This document shows, piece by piece, positions 8,151 through 17,011 of a stretch of 64,000 nt of DNA. The stretch spans positions 62,001 through 126,000 of the forward strand of contig SRUQ01000010.1 in the NCBI GenBank assembly GCA_004791255.1. Reading direction: 5' to 3'. The stretch is from a bacterium M00.F.Ca.ET.205.01.1.1. GTDB taxonomy: Bacteria; Pseudomonadota; Alphaproteobacteria; Rhizobiales; Rhizobiaceae. The position numbers were made by a program, and so were the translations under genes. Positions within the stretch are counted from its first letter, which is position 1. Each line of letters begins with the position of its first letter. The notes below the pieces were generated by a model. It was given only the letters and a program-made list of their open reading frames with translations. It ran no database searches and was not told where the DNA came from.

Positions 8151-11081
8151 ATGATGGACCGGCAATCGCGTGGCGCGAATTCCGCTCCGTCCCAAAGACC
8201 GCTCGCCGACACCAGCGCACCCGACGAGGGCGACGGCGTCGACACCTCGCCCGCAGTATCAGACCGCGTCGCCAAGACCACCTGCTACATGTGCGCCTGT
8301 CGATGCGGCATCGACGTCCATATCAAGGACGGCAAGGTCCGCTACATCAACGGCAACAAGGACCACCCGGTCAATCGCGGCGTGATCTGCGGCAAGGGCA
8401 GTTCCGGCATCATGCAGCACTACAGCCCTGCCCGGCTGAAGAAGCCGCTGTTGCGCAGCGGTCCACGTGGCTCCGGCGAATTCCGCGAGATCGAATGGGA
8501 AGAAGCCTTTTCGATCGCGACGGAGCGGCTTTCCGCGATCCGCCGGACCAACCCGAAAAAACTCGCCTTCTTCACCGGACGCGACCAGTCGCAGTCTCTC
8601 ACCGGCTGGTGGGCAAGCCAGTTCGGCACGCCGAATTTCGCCGCCCATGGCGGCTTCTGCTCGGTCAACATGGCGGCCGGCGGGCTCTATACGATCGGCG
8701 GCTCGTTTTGGGAATTCGGCGAGCCCGACTGGGACAACACACGGTACTTCATGCTGTTCGGCGTCGCCGAGGATCATGATTCCAACCCGATCAAGATCGG
8801 GCTCGGCAAGCTCAAGGCGCGCGGCGCCAAGGTGGTATCGATCAACCCATGCCGCACCGGCTACAACGCCATCGCCGACGACTGGATCGGCATCCGGCCC
8901 GGCACCGACGGCCTGTTCGTGTTCGCGCTGATTCACGAGTTGCTGAAGGCCGGCCGTGTCGATCTCGATTACCTCCTACGCTACACCAACGCTCATGTGC
9001 TCGTCATCCAGGAGCCCGGTGCTGCCGATGACGGGCTGTTCGCTCGCGACAGCGACGGCAATCCGCTGGCATGGGACAGGGTAGCGAAGCGCCCGGTGAA
9101 CGCCGCCGACGCCGATGCCAAACCGGCATTGACGGGCAGCTACGACATCGACGGCCGGCGCTGCGTGCCGGTGTTCCAGTTGATCGCCGACCGCTATCTC
9201 GATGAGAGCTATTCACCGGACGCTGTCGCCGGGCGCTGCGGTATCCCGGCCGACACGATCCGCAGGATTGCCGCCGAATTAGCGCATGTCGCTTTCGAAC
9301 AGACGATCGAGTTGCCGGTCGCCTGGACCGACTGGGCCGGGCGCCGGCACCAGACGATCAAGGGCCGGCCTGTCTCGATGCACGCCATGCGCGGCATCTC
9401 GGCCCATTCCAACGGTTTTCATTCCTGCCGCGCCATCCACCTGCTGCAGGTGCTGCTGGGCACGGTGGATGTTCCCGGCGGCTTCCGCTTCAAACCGCCC
9501 TACCCCAGATCGGCGCCGCCGGGCCCGAAACCAGCCGGTAAAAACGTCAAGCCAATGACGCCGCTCGACGGCATGCCGCTCGGCTTCATCTGCGGGCCTG
9601 ATGATCTGCTGGTCGACGAGGCCGGCACGCCGCTGCGCATCGACAAGGCCTACTCCTGGGACGCGCCGCTCGCCGCGCACGGGCTGATGCACACCGTCAT
9701 CCGCAATGCCTGGGCGGGCGATCCGTACCCGATCGACACGCTGATGATGTACATGTCGAACATGGCGTGGAATTCCTCGATGAACACCGTCGAGACCATG
9801 GCGATGCTGACCGACATGGACGAAGCGGGCGTCTACAAAATCCCCTTCATCATCTATTCCGACGCCTACTATTCGGAAACGGTGCCGTTCGCCGATCTCG
9901 TGCTGCCCGATACCACCTATCTGGAGCGGCATGACTGCATAAGCCTGCTCGACCGGCCGATCAGCCATGCCGACGGGCCGGGCGACGCCATCCGCCATCC
10001 TGTCGTCGAGCCCGACCGCGACGTCAGGCCGTTCCAGTCGGTGCTGATCGAGCTCGGCACCCGGCTCGGCCTGCCCGGCTTCGTCGATCAGGACGGTTCG
10101 GCAAAGTACCGCGACTATGCCGACTATATCGTCAACCATGAGCGCATGCCGGGCATCGGCCCGCTGGCCGGCTGGCGCGGTAGGGATGGTGACGCGATCG
10201 GCAAGGGCGAGCCTAACCCGGATCAATTGCAGCGCTACATCGACAATGGCGGCTTCTGGCATCAGGACTTCGCCGCCGACCAGCGCTACTACAAGATGGC
10301 CAACCGGTCCTATCTCGACTTCGCCGTGCAGATGGGTTTTGTGCCCAAGGCGGAGCCGATCGTCTTCCAGCTCTATTCCGAACCGATGCAGCGGTTTCGG
10401 CTTGCCGCGCGCGGCCATGGCAGGGGGCAGCCGCCGGAAGCAGAGCGCTCTCGCATCGAAACCTACATGGACCCGCTGCCGTTCTGGTACATGCCGTTCG
10501 AGGAAGCGGCGGTCGACCTGAAGAAATATCCGCTGCACGCGCTGACGCAGCGGCCGATGCACATGTACCATTCCTGGGGTTCGCAGAATGCGTGGCTGAG
10601 ACAAATCACCAGCCAGAACCGGCTGTTCGTGCACCACCAGACCGGCGCTGGCCTCGGCCTTGTCGATGACGACTGGGTGTGGATCGAGAGCATCAACGGC
10701 AAGGTGAAGGGACAGATCAAGCTGATCGACGGGGTCAACGAAAGCACGGTGTGGACCTGGAACGCCATCGGCAAACGGCGCGGCAGCTGGGGGCTGAAGG
10801 ACGACGCCGCCGAGAGCAATCGCGGGTTCCTGCTCAACCACATTATCGGCGACCAGACCTCGGCCGATGCCAATGGCAGGCGCTATTCGAATTCCGATCC
10901 AGTGACCGGGCAGGCGGCATGGTTCGACCTCATGGTGCGCATCGTCAAATGCGCGCCGGAAGAAGCCGGTTTCACCGAGCCGCAATTCGAACGTTTCCAA
11001 CAGCCGCCAAATGTCGAGCCGGCGCCCGACATATTGCGCTTCGGTGCAGAATTCCGCCGCGAGAGAGAAGCCGCAGAATGA
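8151..11081 (+). CDS. soeA: Molybdopterin oxidoreductase, predicted sulfite dehydrogenase catalytic subunit SoeA
   Basis: 976 residues of the DMSO reductase family. The N-terminal [4Fe-4S] motif is C45-x2-C48-x3-C52-x27-C80 (TTCYMCACRCGID then GVICGKGS). The likely molybdenum-ligand region is HGGFCSVNMAAGG, with C170 the candidate ligand. The C-terminal molydopterin-dinucleotide domain includes QRPMHMYHSWGSQNAWLRQI. There is no twin-arginine signal, so the enzyme should face the cytoplasm as SoeA does; periplasmic relatives (PsrA, TtrA) carry one. Length, motif spelling and the A-B-C gene order match SoeABC of Allochromatium and roseobacters, which oxidises sulfite to sulfate and feeds electrons to quinone. 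The stop overlaps the soeB start (ATGA). The alternative is another cytoplasmic molybdoenzyme of the same clade. Confidence 0.75.
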   Translation: MMDRQSRGANSAPSQRPLADTSAPDEGDGVDTSPAVSDRVAKTTCYMCACRCGIDVHIKDGKVRYINGNKDHPVNRGVICGKGSSGIMQHYSPARLKKPLLRSGPRGSGEFREIEWEEAFSIATERLSAIRRTNPKKLAFFTGRDQSQSLTGWWASQFGTPNFAAHGGFCSVNMAAGGLYTIGGSFWEFGEPDWDNTRYFMLFGVAEDHDSNPIKIGLGKLKARGAKVVSINPCRTGYNAIADDWIGIRPGTDGLFVFALIHELLKAGRVDLDYLLRYTNAHVLVIQEPGAADDGLFARDSDGNPLAWDRVAKRPVNAADADAKPALTGSYDIDGRRCVPVFQLIADRYLDESYSPDAVAGRCGIPADTIRRIAAELAHVAFEQTIELPVAWTDWAGRRHQTIKGRPVSMHAMRGISAHSNGFHSCRAIHLLQVLLGTVDVPGGFRFKPPYPRSAPPGPKPAGKNVKPMTPLDGMPLGFICGPDDLLVDEAGTPLRIDKAYSWDAPLAAHGLMHTVIRNAWAGDPYPIDTLMMYMSNMAWNSSMNTVETMAMLTDMDEAGVYKIPFIIYSDAYYSETVPFADLVLPDTTYLERHDCISLLDRPISHADGPGDAIRHPVVEPDRDVRPFQSVLIELGTRLGLPGFVDQDGSAKYRDYADYIVNHERMPGIGPLAGWRGRDGDAIGKGEPNPDQLQRYIDNGGFWHQDFAADQRYYKMANRSYLDFAVQMGFVPKAEPIVFQLYSEPMQRFRLAARGHGRGQPPEAERSRIETYMDPLPFWYMPFEEAAVDLKKYPLHALTQRPMHMYHSWGSQNAWLRQITSQNRLFVHHQTGAGLGLVDDDWVWIESINGKVKGQIKLIDGVNESTVWTWNAIGKRRGSWGLKDDAAESNRGFLLNHIIGDQTSADANGRRYSNSDPVTGQAAWFDLMVRIVKCAPEEAGFTEPQFERFQQPPNVEPAPDILRFGAEFRREREAAE

Positions 11082-11812
11082 CTTGTCTTCCCGCCCATAC
11101 CGACAAGAAACTCGGCCTCGTCATCGACCTCGACACCTGCGTCGGCTGCCAGGCCTGCGTAACCGCCTGCAAGGAGTGGAACACCGGCGGCCACATGGCG
11201 CCGCTGACCGACATCGACCCCTATGGCGCCCATGTCGACGGCGTCTGGTTCAACCGCGTGCACAGCTATGAGCACACAACCGAAATGGGTGGACGCACGG
11301 TGAACTTCCCGCGCTCCTGCCTGCATTGCGAGACGCCGGCCTGCGTAACCGTCTGTCCGACCGGGGCTTCCTACAAGCGGGCATCGGACGGCATCGTGCT
11401 GATCGACGAGAGCAAATGCATCGGCTGCAAATTGTGCAGCTGGGCCTGCCCCTATGGCGCGCGCGAATTCGACACCGATGTCGGCGTGATGAAGAAATGC
11501 ACGCTGTGCGTCGACCGCATCTACAACGACAATCTGGCCGAGGAGGATCGCGTGCCAGCCTGCGTCGCCGCCTGCCCGACCAGTGCCAGGCATTTCGGCG
11601 ATCTCGACGACCCTGCATCGGCAGTGTCGCAATTGGTAGCGGAGCGCGGCGGTGTCGATTTGATGCCGGAGATGGGCTACGGCCCGACCAACAAATACCT
11701 GCCGCCGCGCGCCCACACCCAACGCGCTGCGTCGGTGCCGGCGAAGGCGCTGGAGCCGGTGCGGGCCGAAGGCGGCTTCCTTGGCTGGGTCGACCGCATG
11801 CTTTCGAACTAG
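11078..11812 (+). CDS. soeB: 4Fe-4S ferredoxin subunit, predicted SoeB
   Basis: 244 residues, ATG 11078 overlapping the soeA stop by four bases. Four cysteine clusters of the DmsB/PsrB type are visible: CVGCQACVTAC (residues 21-31), CLHCETPACVTVC, CIGCKLCSWAC, and a CTLC...CVAAC pair. That is enough ligands for four [4Fe-4S] clusters. The subunit carries electrons from SoeA to the membrane subunit. No signal peptide is present, consistent with cytoplasmic assembly. The frame is open upstream inside soeA, but the coupled ATG and the family N-terminus (KLGLVIDLDTCVGC) fix the start. Confidence 0.85.
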   Translation: MTCLPAHTDKKLGLVIDLDTCVGCQACVTACKEWNTGGHMAPLTDIDPYGAHVDGVWFNRVHSYEHTTEMGGRTVNFPRSCLHCETPACVTVCPTGASYKRASDGIVLIDESKCIGCKLCSWACPYGAREFDTDVGVMKKCTLCVDRIYNDNLAEEDRVPACVAACPTSARHFGDLDDPASAVSQLVAERGGVDLMPEMGYGPTNKYLPPRAHTQRAASVPAKALEPVRAEGGFLGWVDRMLSN

Positions 11813-11815
11813 CCC

Positions 11816-12751
11816 ATGCATCCAGCCTTTTCGGTCGTCTTCTTCACCACCGCCACGGGTGCCGGCTATGGGCTGCTCGCGCTGCTCGGCGTGCTCGGCC
11901 CGCTCGGCTTCATCGCGCCCGATTTCTGGCCGGGCTTGGTCGGCATGGGGCTGGCGCTCGGCCTGATCGCGGCCGGCCTGTTGTCATCGACCGGCCATCT
12001 CGGCCGACCCGAACGCGCCTGGCGGGCGTTCTCGCAATGGCGCAGTTCCTGGCTGTCGCGCGAAGGCGTATCGTCGGTCATCACCTTCATCCCGGCGGGA
12101 CTGTTCGGCCTCGGCTGGGTGTTCCTTGGCCGCACTGGCGGCTGGGTGGCCATTGCCGGATTGCTGGCCGCCATCGGTGCGACCGTCACCGTCTGCACCA
12201 CCGGCATGATTTACGCGTCACTGAAACCGATCGCCCAATGGCACAGCCGCTATACTTTGCCGGCCTATCTGATCTTCGCGACCATGACCGGCAGCGTTCT
12301 GTTGAACGCGCTGCTGCAAAGCTTCGGCGTCGGTTCTATGGGCGTGCTGGCATTGTCGCTGCTTGCCACTCTTACCGGCTGGGGCTGGAAGCTCGCGACC
12401 TGGCGGTACAATGAGCGGCTCGAGATCCCGACCACCGCCAACACCGCGACCGGTTTGGCCGGCGGTACAGTGCGCTCGCTGGAATGGCCGCATACCGAGG
12501 AAAACTACCTGCTCAAGGAAATGGGTTTTCGCATCGCCCGCAAGCACAGCGCGAAGCTGCGGCAGATCACGCAGGCGCTGGCCTTCGGCCTGCCGATCCT
12601 GCTGCTCATCTTGGTCTTCGTGGCGCCATGGCCTTTGGCGATAGGTGCATCCGTGCTGGCGGTGATCGTGCAATTCGGCGGCATGCTGGTAGAGCGCTGG
12701 CTGTTCTTCGCCGAGGCCAAGCACACGGTCACGCTATATTACGGACGATAA
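11816..12751 (+). CDS. soeC: DmsC-family membrane anchor, predicted SoeC
   Basis: 311 residues starting three bases after the soeB stop. About eight hydrophobic helices are visible. The family landmark LLSSTGHLGRPERAWRAF (residues 55-72) matches DmsC/YnfH anchor subunits, which bind quinol or quinone and attach the A-B dimer to the inner membrane. Together with soeA and soeB it completes a three-subunit quinone-linked enzyme. The cytochrome subunits found in periplasmic sulfite dehydrogenases (SorB) are absent here. About 110 bp of AT-rich sequence separates it from the next gene. Confidence 0.85.
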   Translation: MHPAFSVVFFTTATGAGYGLLALLGVLGPLGFIAPDFWPGLVGMGLALGLIAAGLLSSTGHLGRPERAWRAFSQWRSSWLSREGVSSVITFIPAGLFGLGWVFLGRTGGWVAIAGLLAAIGATVTVCTTGMIYASLKPIAQWHSRYTLPAYLIFATMTGSVLLNALLQSFGVGSMGVLALSLLATLTGWGWKLATWRYNERLEIPTTANTATGLAGGTVRSLEWPHTEENYLLKEMGFRIARKHSAKLRQITQALAFGLPILLLILVFVAPWPLAIGASVLAVIVQFGGMLVERWLFFAEAKHTVTLYYGR

Positions 12752-12864
12752 GCACCTGAAATTACCTTCAGCCAAATTTCTGGACGTCCGTACGATCCAA
12801 TATTACGGTATGGAGTGAACTTAGTGCTCTAGCATGTTCCTGCTCTCACTGGTCGATCAAGGCG

Positions 12865-13638
12865 ATGAACCTCACTGCTAAGTACCTTCCGACTTGTCTC
12901 GCACCAGCATTTTTCGTTGCCTGTATATTTATCTTCCAGCCTCAGGTTTTGATGGCGGGCGCGCTCGATGCCGAAGCTGCCTTTCAGGCGAAGAATTATA
13001 CGGAAGCGTACAAAGAATGGATGGCTCTTGCGCAAAAGGGCGATGCTGCCGCGCAATTTAATGTCGGATTTCTGTATTCTAGCGGACTTGGTGTTCCATT
13101 GGATTATTCCAAGGCTGCCGAGTGGTGGGACAAGGCGGCGGATCAGAACATGGCAGCGGCTGAGTTGAAACTTGGACTTTTATATTCCTGGGGTAAGGGC
13201 GTTCAACTGGATGACACCAAAGCGGCGGAGCTATGGCGCAGGGCGGCGATCCAAGGCTTGTCCGAAGCTCAGCAATACCTTGGATATGTGTATTCCGTCG
13301 GGAAGGGAGTGCCCAAAAGTGGGGCCGACGCGACTCTTTGGTTAACCAGAGCAGCGGACCAGGGCAACGTTGACGCACAAATTAATCTAGGTGCCGCTTA
13401 CCTGACCGGCGAAATCGTAGATAAAGACCCCAAGCTGGCCTTTCATTGGTACGAAAAGGCTGCGCAACTGAACAACGGCAAGGCCCAATTCAACGTGGGA
13501 TTGATGTATCTCAAAGGCGTTGGGGTTGAGCAGAATGCAGACGTTGCAGTTCAATGGCTAAAACGCTCGGCAGCCCAGGGATACCATGGCGCGGAAGAAG
13601 CTCTGAATCGCATCCAAGCTGCGCTTAAGAAGACTTGA
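12865..13638 (+). CDS. SEL1-repeat (tetratricopeptide-like) secreted protein
   Basis: 257 residues with an N-terminal hydrophobic export signal (residues about 8-31, ending near VLMAGA), then roughly six SEL1 repeats with the AAEWWDKAADQ / KLGLLYSWGKGV pattern to the C-terminus. SEL1 proteins scaffold protein-protein contacts in the envelope or act in signalling; no specific partner is evident. Base composition is lower in G+C than neighbours, with codons such as TTA, ATT, AAT and TAT common, suggesting later acquisition. Its stop is 13 bp from the convergent pdeM stop. An ATG at 12865 precedes the signal; the ribosome-binding site is weak. Confidence 0.8.
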   Translation: MNLTAKYLPTCLAPAFFVACIFIFQPQVLMAGALDAEAAFQAKNYTEAYKEWMALAQKGDAAAQFNVGFLYSSGLGVPLDYSKAAEWWDKAADQNMAAAELKLGLLYSWGKGVQLDDTKAAELWRRAAIQGLSEAQQYLGYVYSVGKGVPKSGADATLWLTRAADQGNVDAQINLGAAYLTGEIVDKDPKLAFHWYEKAAQLNNGKAQFNVGLMYLKGVGVEQNADVAVQWLKRSAAQGYHGAEEALNRIQAALKKT

Positions 13639-13651
13639 GCTGACGACGACC

Positions 13652-14368
13652 TCAGCCCGGGCGCAGCATGGAGCGTGAGATGGCGAAGATGCGGTCGGAG
13701 CCCAGCATATAGGCCATCAGCGTTTCCAGCCGGAACAGGCCGGCATAGGCGCGGTCGAGCACGTTGAGCGAACCGGTATAGGCGCCGAAGGCGGGCATGA
13801 TCATGCGGCCGCCATCGCCGGCAAAGCAGCGCCGCCGCACCGAACGGCCGCGCTGGACGATGCGGGCGCAGGGATGCAGGTGGCCCGATATTTCGCCTTC
13901 CACCCGCACCTTGGACGGCTCATGCCGAAACAGCAGCGAACCTATGGCCAATTCCCGTACGGTCTCGCCGGGCAGGTCCGCCGGTGCTTCCGGGTCATGG
14001 TTGCCGGCGACCCAGAACCAGTCGCGGCCGGCCATCAAGGCCACCAGCCGCTCGCGGAAGCTCGAATGCATGCGTTCGGCGCCGCCGCCATCGTGGAAGG
14101 AGTCGCCGAGGCTGATGACCACCGCCGGCTGATAGTCCGATATGACGGCCTGCAGCCTGAGCAAGGTGGCGCCGGTATCGTAGGGCGGGATGAGCGCCCC
14201 GCGCCGGGCCAAAGAAGAACCCTTTTCGAGATGCAGGTCGGAGACCGCCAGCAGTTCTAGCTTGGGGAAATAGAGCACGCCGCGTGGATCGCAGATTGCG
14301 CGCTCGCCTGATATGCCGACAAGGTCGGCCTCGCCGATCAGCGATGCACGCGCCAGCGAGAAATTCAT
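13652..14368 (-). CDS. pdeM: Ligase-associated DNA damage response endonuclease PdeM
   Basis: 238 residues of the calcineurin-like metallophosphoesterase fold. Metal-binding blocks appear in order: SDLHLEKGSS (about 43-52), SLGDSFHDGG (about 85-94), GNHDPE (about 121-126) and SGHLHP (near 160). This matches PdeM, defined by its genomic link to an Lhr-like helicase, an ATP-dependent ligase and an exonuclease in bacterial DNA repair. It starts three bases after the helicase stop, so the two are one operon. Neither the ligase nor the exonuclease partner lies in this window. Confidence 0.85.
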   Translation of the reverse strand: MNFSLARASLIGEADLVGISGERAICDPRGVLYFPKLELLAVSDLHLEKGSSLARRGALIPPYDTGATLLRLQAVISDYQPAVVISLGDSFHDGGGAERMHSSFRERLVALMAGRDWFWVAGNHDPEAPADLPGETVRELAIGSLLFRHEPSKVRVEGEISGHLHPCARIVQRGRSVRRRCFAGDGGRMIMPAFGAYTGSLNVLDRAYAGLFRLETLMAYMLGSDRIFAISRSMLRPG

Positions 14369-14371
14369 TTC

Positions 14372-16915
14372 TTACTCATTCCCGGCCTCACTCGGCCCCG
14401 GCCCCATGGCCTCTTCGACCAGTGTCGCAGCATCCAGCAGCAGTGTTTCATCGGCGTCGCCGTTCACCGGCATCTTGCCGATCTCTAGCATGATCGGCAC
14501 GGCAAGTGGCGAGATCTGCTCGAGGTTCTTATGCATGATTCGACCCTGGATGCGCGAGAGCATGTCCGCAAGTCTGCTGACATCGAGCAGGCCGGCTCCC
14601 GCATCGGCGCGTGTCGCCTGGAGCAGGATATGATCAGGTTCATGGCTGCGCAGCACATCGTAGATCAGGTCGGTCGACACCGTAACCTGGCGGCCGCTTT
14701 TCTCCTGTCCCGGGTGGCGTTTTTCGATCAGTCCAGAAATCAGAGCGCAATTGCGGAAGGTGCGCTTGAGAAGCCAACTGTCGGCCAGCCAGGCCTCGAG
14801 ATCGTCGCCAAGCATGTCCTGGTCGAAAAGCGCGGCAAGCGATGGTTTCCGAGCTCTGAACATCGCGCCCATGTCGCCCAGCGACCATATGGCCAGCGCA
14901 TAGTCGGTAGCGACAAAGCCGAGCGGCCGCGCTCCCGTCCTGTCGAGACGCCGAGTGAGCAGCATGCCTAGCGTCTGGTGTGCGAGCCTGCCCTCGAACG
15001 GATAGGCGACCAGATAATAGCGGTTGCCGCGCGGGAAGGTCTCGATCAGCAGGTCATTGCGCTTCGGCAGCACCGATTTGTCGGCCTGGACCCGCAGCCA
15101 GTCGGCCACCTGTTCGGGCAGCTTCTTCCAGCGCTGCGGATCGTCCAGCATGATGCGGACCTGCTCGGCAAGGTAGGTCGAAAGCGGAAACTTGCCACCG
15201 CCATAGTAAGGCACCTTGGCGTCGCTGCCGGGTGCATTCGAGACGAAGCACTCATTCTCCCTGATACCTTCGAAACGCAGGATCTTGCCGGCGAACATAA
15301 ACGTATCGCCATGCGTCAGGGTTTCGAGGAAAGCCTCTTCGATCTTGCCGAGAACCCGGCCGCCGCGTGACGCCGAACCTTTGCTGCCGGCCTGGACATA
15401 GCGCACGTTGAGCGCCGGCACCTCGATAATGGTGCCGACATTCAACCTGTATTGCTGGGCGACCCGCGGATTGGCCACCCGCCACAGCCCATCCTTGTTC
15501 AGGCGGATGCGGGCATAGCGCTCGTAGTTCTTAAGCGCGTAGCCTCCGGTGGCCACGAAATCGATGACCCGATCGAAGGTTGGCCGGTCGAGACTGGCAT
15601 AGGGTGCGGCCGTTCGAACTTCCTCGAACAGATCAGCCGCGCGGAAAGGCGCTCCGCAGGCGCAACCAAGGACATGCTGCGCCAGTACATCGAGACCGCC
15701 ATCCACCAATGGCGGCGTATCCTGTGCACCCAGATAATTGGCGTCAAGCGCGGCCCGGCACTCCAGAACCTCGAAACGGTTGGCGGGAATCAAGATCGCC
15801 TTCGACGGCTCATCCATGCGGTGGTTGGCACGGCCGATGCGCTGCGCCAGCCGGCTGGCTCCCTTCGGAGCACCGACATGGACGACCAGGTCGACATCCC
15901 CCCAGTCGATGCCGAGATCGAGCGTCGAGGTGGCAACGACGGCGCGCAGCACGTTCTCGCCCATCGCCTTCTCGACGCGTCGCCGCTGGGCGACGTCGAG
16001 CGAGCCATGATGCAGGGCGATCGGCAAGGTGTCCTCATTGACCCGCCACAACTCCTGGAACAGCAGTTCCGCCTGGCTGCGTGTGTTGACGAACAGCAGG
16101 GTGGTCTTGTGGCGCTTGATCTCGCGGTAGATTTCCGGCGTGGCGTAGCGGGCCGAGTGCCCCGCCCACGGCACATGCTCTTCCGAGTCGAGGATGGAGA
16201 TATCGGGCTTCGCTCCGCCCGCAACGGTGATCAGTCCGGCCATCTCGCCTGCAGGATTCTGGCTGACCAGCCAGCGCCGCAACTCATCCGGTTCGGCGAC
16301 GGTCGCCGAGAGGCCGATCGTCTGCAGGCCGGGCACATAGTTGCGCAAGCGCGCCAGGCCGAGCGCCAGCAGGTGGCCGCGCTTGGACGTCACCAGCGAA
16401 TGCAACTCGTCGAGCACGACATAGCGCAGGTCCTCGAAGAAGCGCTTGGCGTCCGGCGCCGCGATCAGCAGCGCCAGTTGCTCCGGTGTGGTCAGCAGGA
16501 TGTCAGGCGGCACCAGTTTCTGCCGCTGGCGCTTGTGCGACGGCGTATCGCCGGTGCGCGTCTCGATCGAGATCGGCAGCCCGATCTCCTCGACCGGCTT
16601 GCCGAGATTGCGCTCGATATCGACGGCCAGCGCCTTGAGCGGCGAGATGTAGAGCGTGTGGATGCCGCGATGCGCCTGGCCCGGCTTTCGCCTTGGCCGG
16701 ACGGCCAGTTCGGTCAGCGATGGCAGGAAGCCGGCCAGCGTCTTGCCGGCGCCGGTCGGCGCGATCAGCAGCACCGATTGCCCGGCCTGGGCGCGGGCCA
16801 GCAATTCGATCTGATGGGCGCGCGGCGACCAGCCCTTTTCGCCGAACCACCTGATGAACGGCTCGGGCAGGGCTACTGCAGCATTCTGGTCAGCGAGGCG
16901 CGGCTGCTCTGTCAC
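14372..16915 (-). CDS. Ligase-associated DNA damage response DEXH-box helicase (Lhr-like)
   Basis: 847 residues of superfamily 2. Motif I is APTGAGKTLAGFLPSL (about 54-69), motif II is a DELHSL variant of DEVH, motif III is SATVAEP, and motif VI is QRIGRANHRMDEPSKA. After the two RecA-like domains comes the Lhr-type winged-helix and DUF4326/Lhr-core region typical of this 800-850-residue family. The family is thought to unwind branched or nicked DNA together with the PdeM nuclease encoded 3 bp downstream. Expression is probably from a promoter in the 96-bp gap shared with a short palindrome upstream. Confidence 0.85.
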   Translation of the reverse strand: MTEQPRLADQNAAVALPEPFIRWFGEKGWSPRAHQIELLARAQAGQSVLLIAPTGAGKTLAGFLPSLTELAVRPRRKPGQAHRGIHTLYISPLKALAVDIERNLGKPVEEIGLPISIETRTGDTPSHKRQRQKLVPPDILLTTPEQLALLIAAPDAKRFFEDLRYVVLDELHSLVTSKRGHLLALGLARLRNYVPGLQTIGLSATVAEPDELRRWLVSQNPAGEMAGLITVAGGAKPDISILDSEEHVPWAGHSARYATPEIYREIKRHKTTLLFVNTRSQAELLFQELWRVNEDTLPIALHHGSLDVAQRRRVEKAMGENVLRAVVATSTLDLGIDWGDVDLVVHVGAPKGASRLAQRIGRANHRMDEPSKAILIPANRFEVLECRAALDANYLGAQDTPPLVDGGLDVLAQHVLGCACGAPFRAADLFEEVRTAAPYASLDRPTFDRVIDFVATGGYALKNYERYARIRLNKDGLWRVANPRVAQQYRLNVGTIIEVPALNVRYVQAGSKGSASRGGRVLGKIEEAFLETLTHGDTFMFAGKILRFEGIRENECFVSNAPGSDAKVPYYGGGKFPLSTYLAEQVRIMLDDPQRWKKLPEQVADWLRVQADKSVLPKRNDLLIETFPRGNRYYLVAYPFEGRLAHQTLGMLLTRRLDRTGARPLGFVATDYALAIWSLGDMGAMFRARKPSLAALFDQDMLGDDLEAWLADSWLLKRTFRNCALISGLIEKRHPGQEKSGRQVTVSTDLIYDVLRSHEPDHILLQATRADAGAGLLDVSRLADMLSRIQGRIMHKNLEQISPLAVPIMLEIGKMPVNGDADETLLLDAATLVEEAMGPGPSEAGNE

Positions 16916-16979
16916 GCGAAAGAGTTAGCGCGACGACGGCCAATCGCCAAGGAAAATCGGAACAAAAGGTGATCGTAGG

Positions 16980-17008
16980 TTCCTCGCCCCGTTTACGGGG
17001 AGAAGGAA
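16980..17008. repeat. Short palindromic repeat between NlpC/P60 and helicase genes
   Basis: CCCCG-TTTA-CGGGG (16987-17000) is flanked by near-complementary TTCCT...AGGAA, forming a compact hairpin just after the NlpC/P60 stop. I recall this CGCCCCGTTTACGGGGAGA unit as a frequent intergenic repeat in Mesorhizobium. It may also act as a weak terminator for the upstream gene, although no T-run follows on the minus strand. Confidence 0.5.
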
Positions 17009-17011
17009 AGA

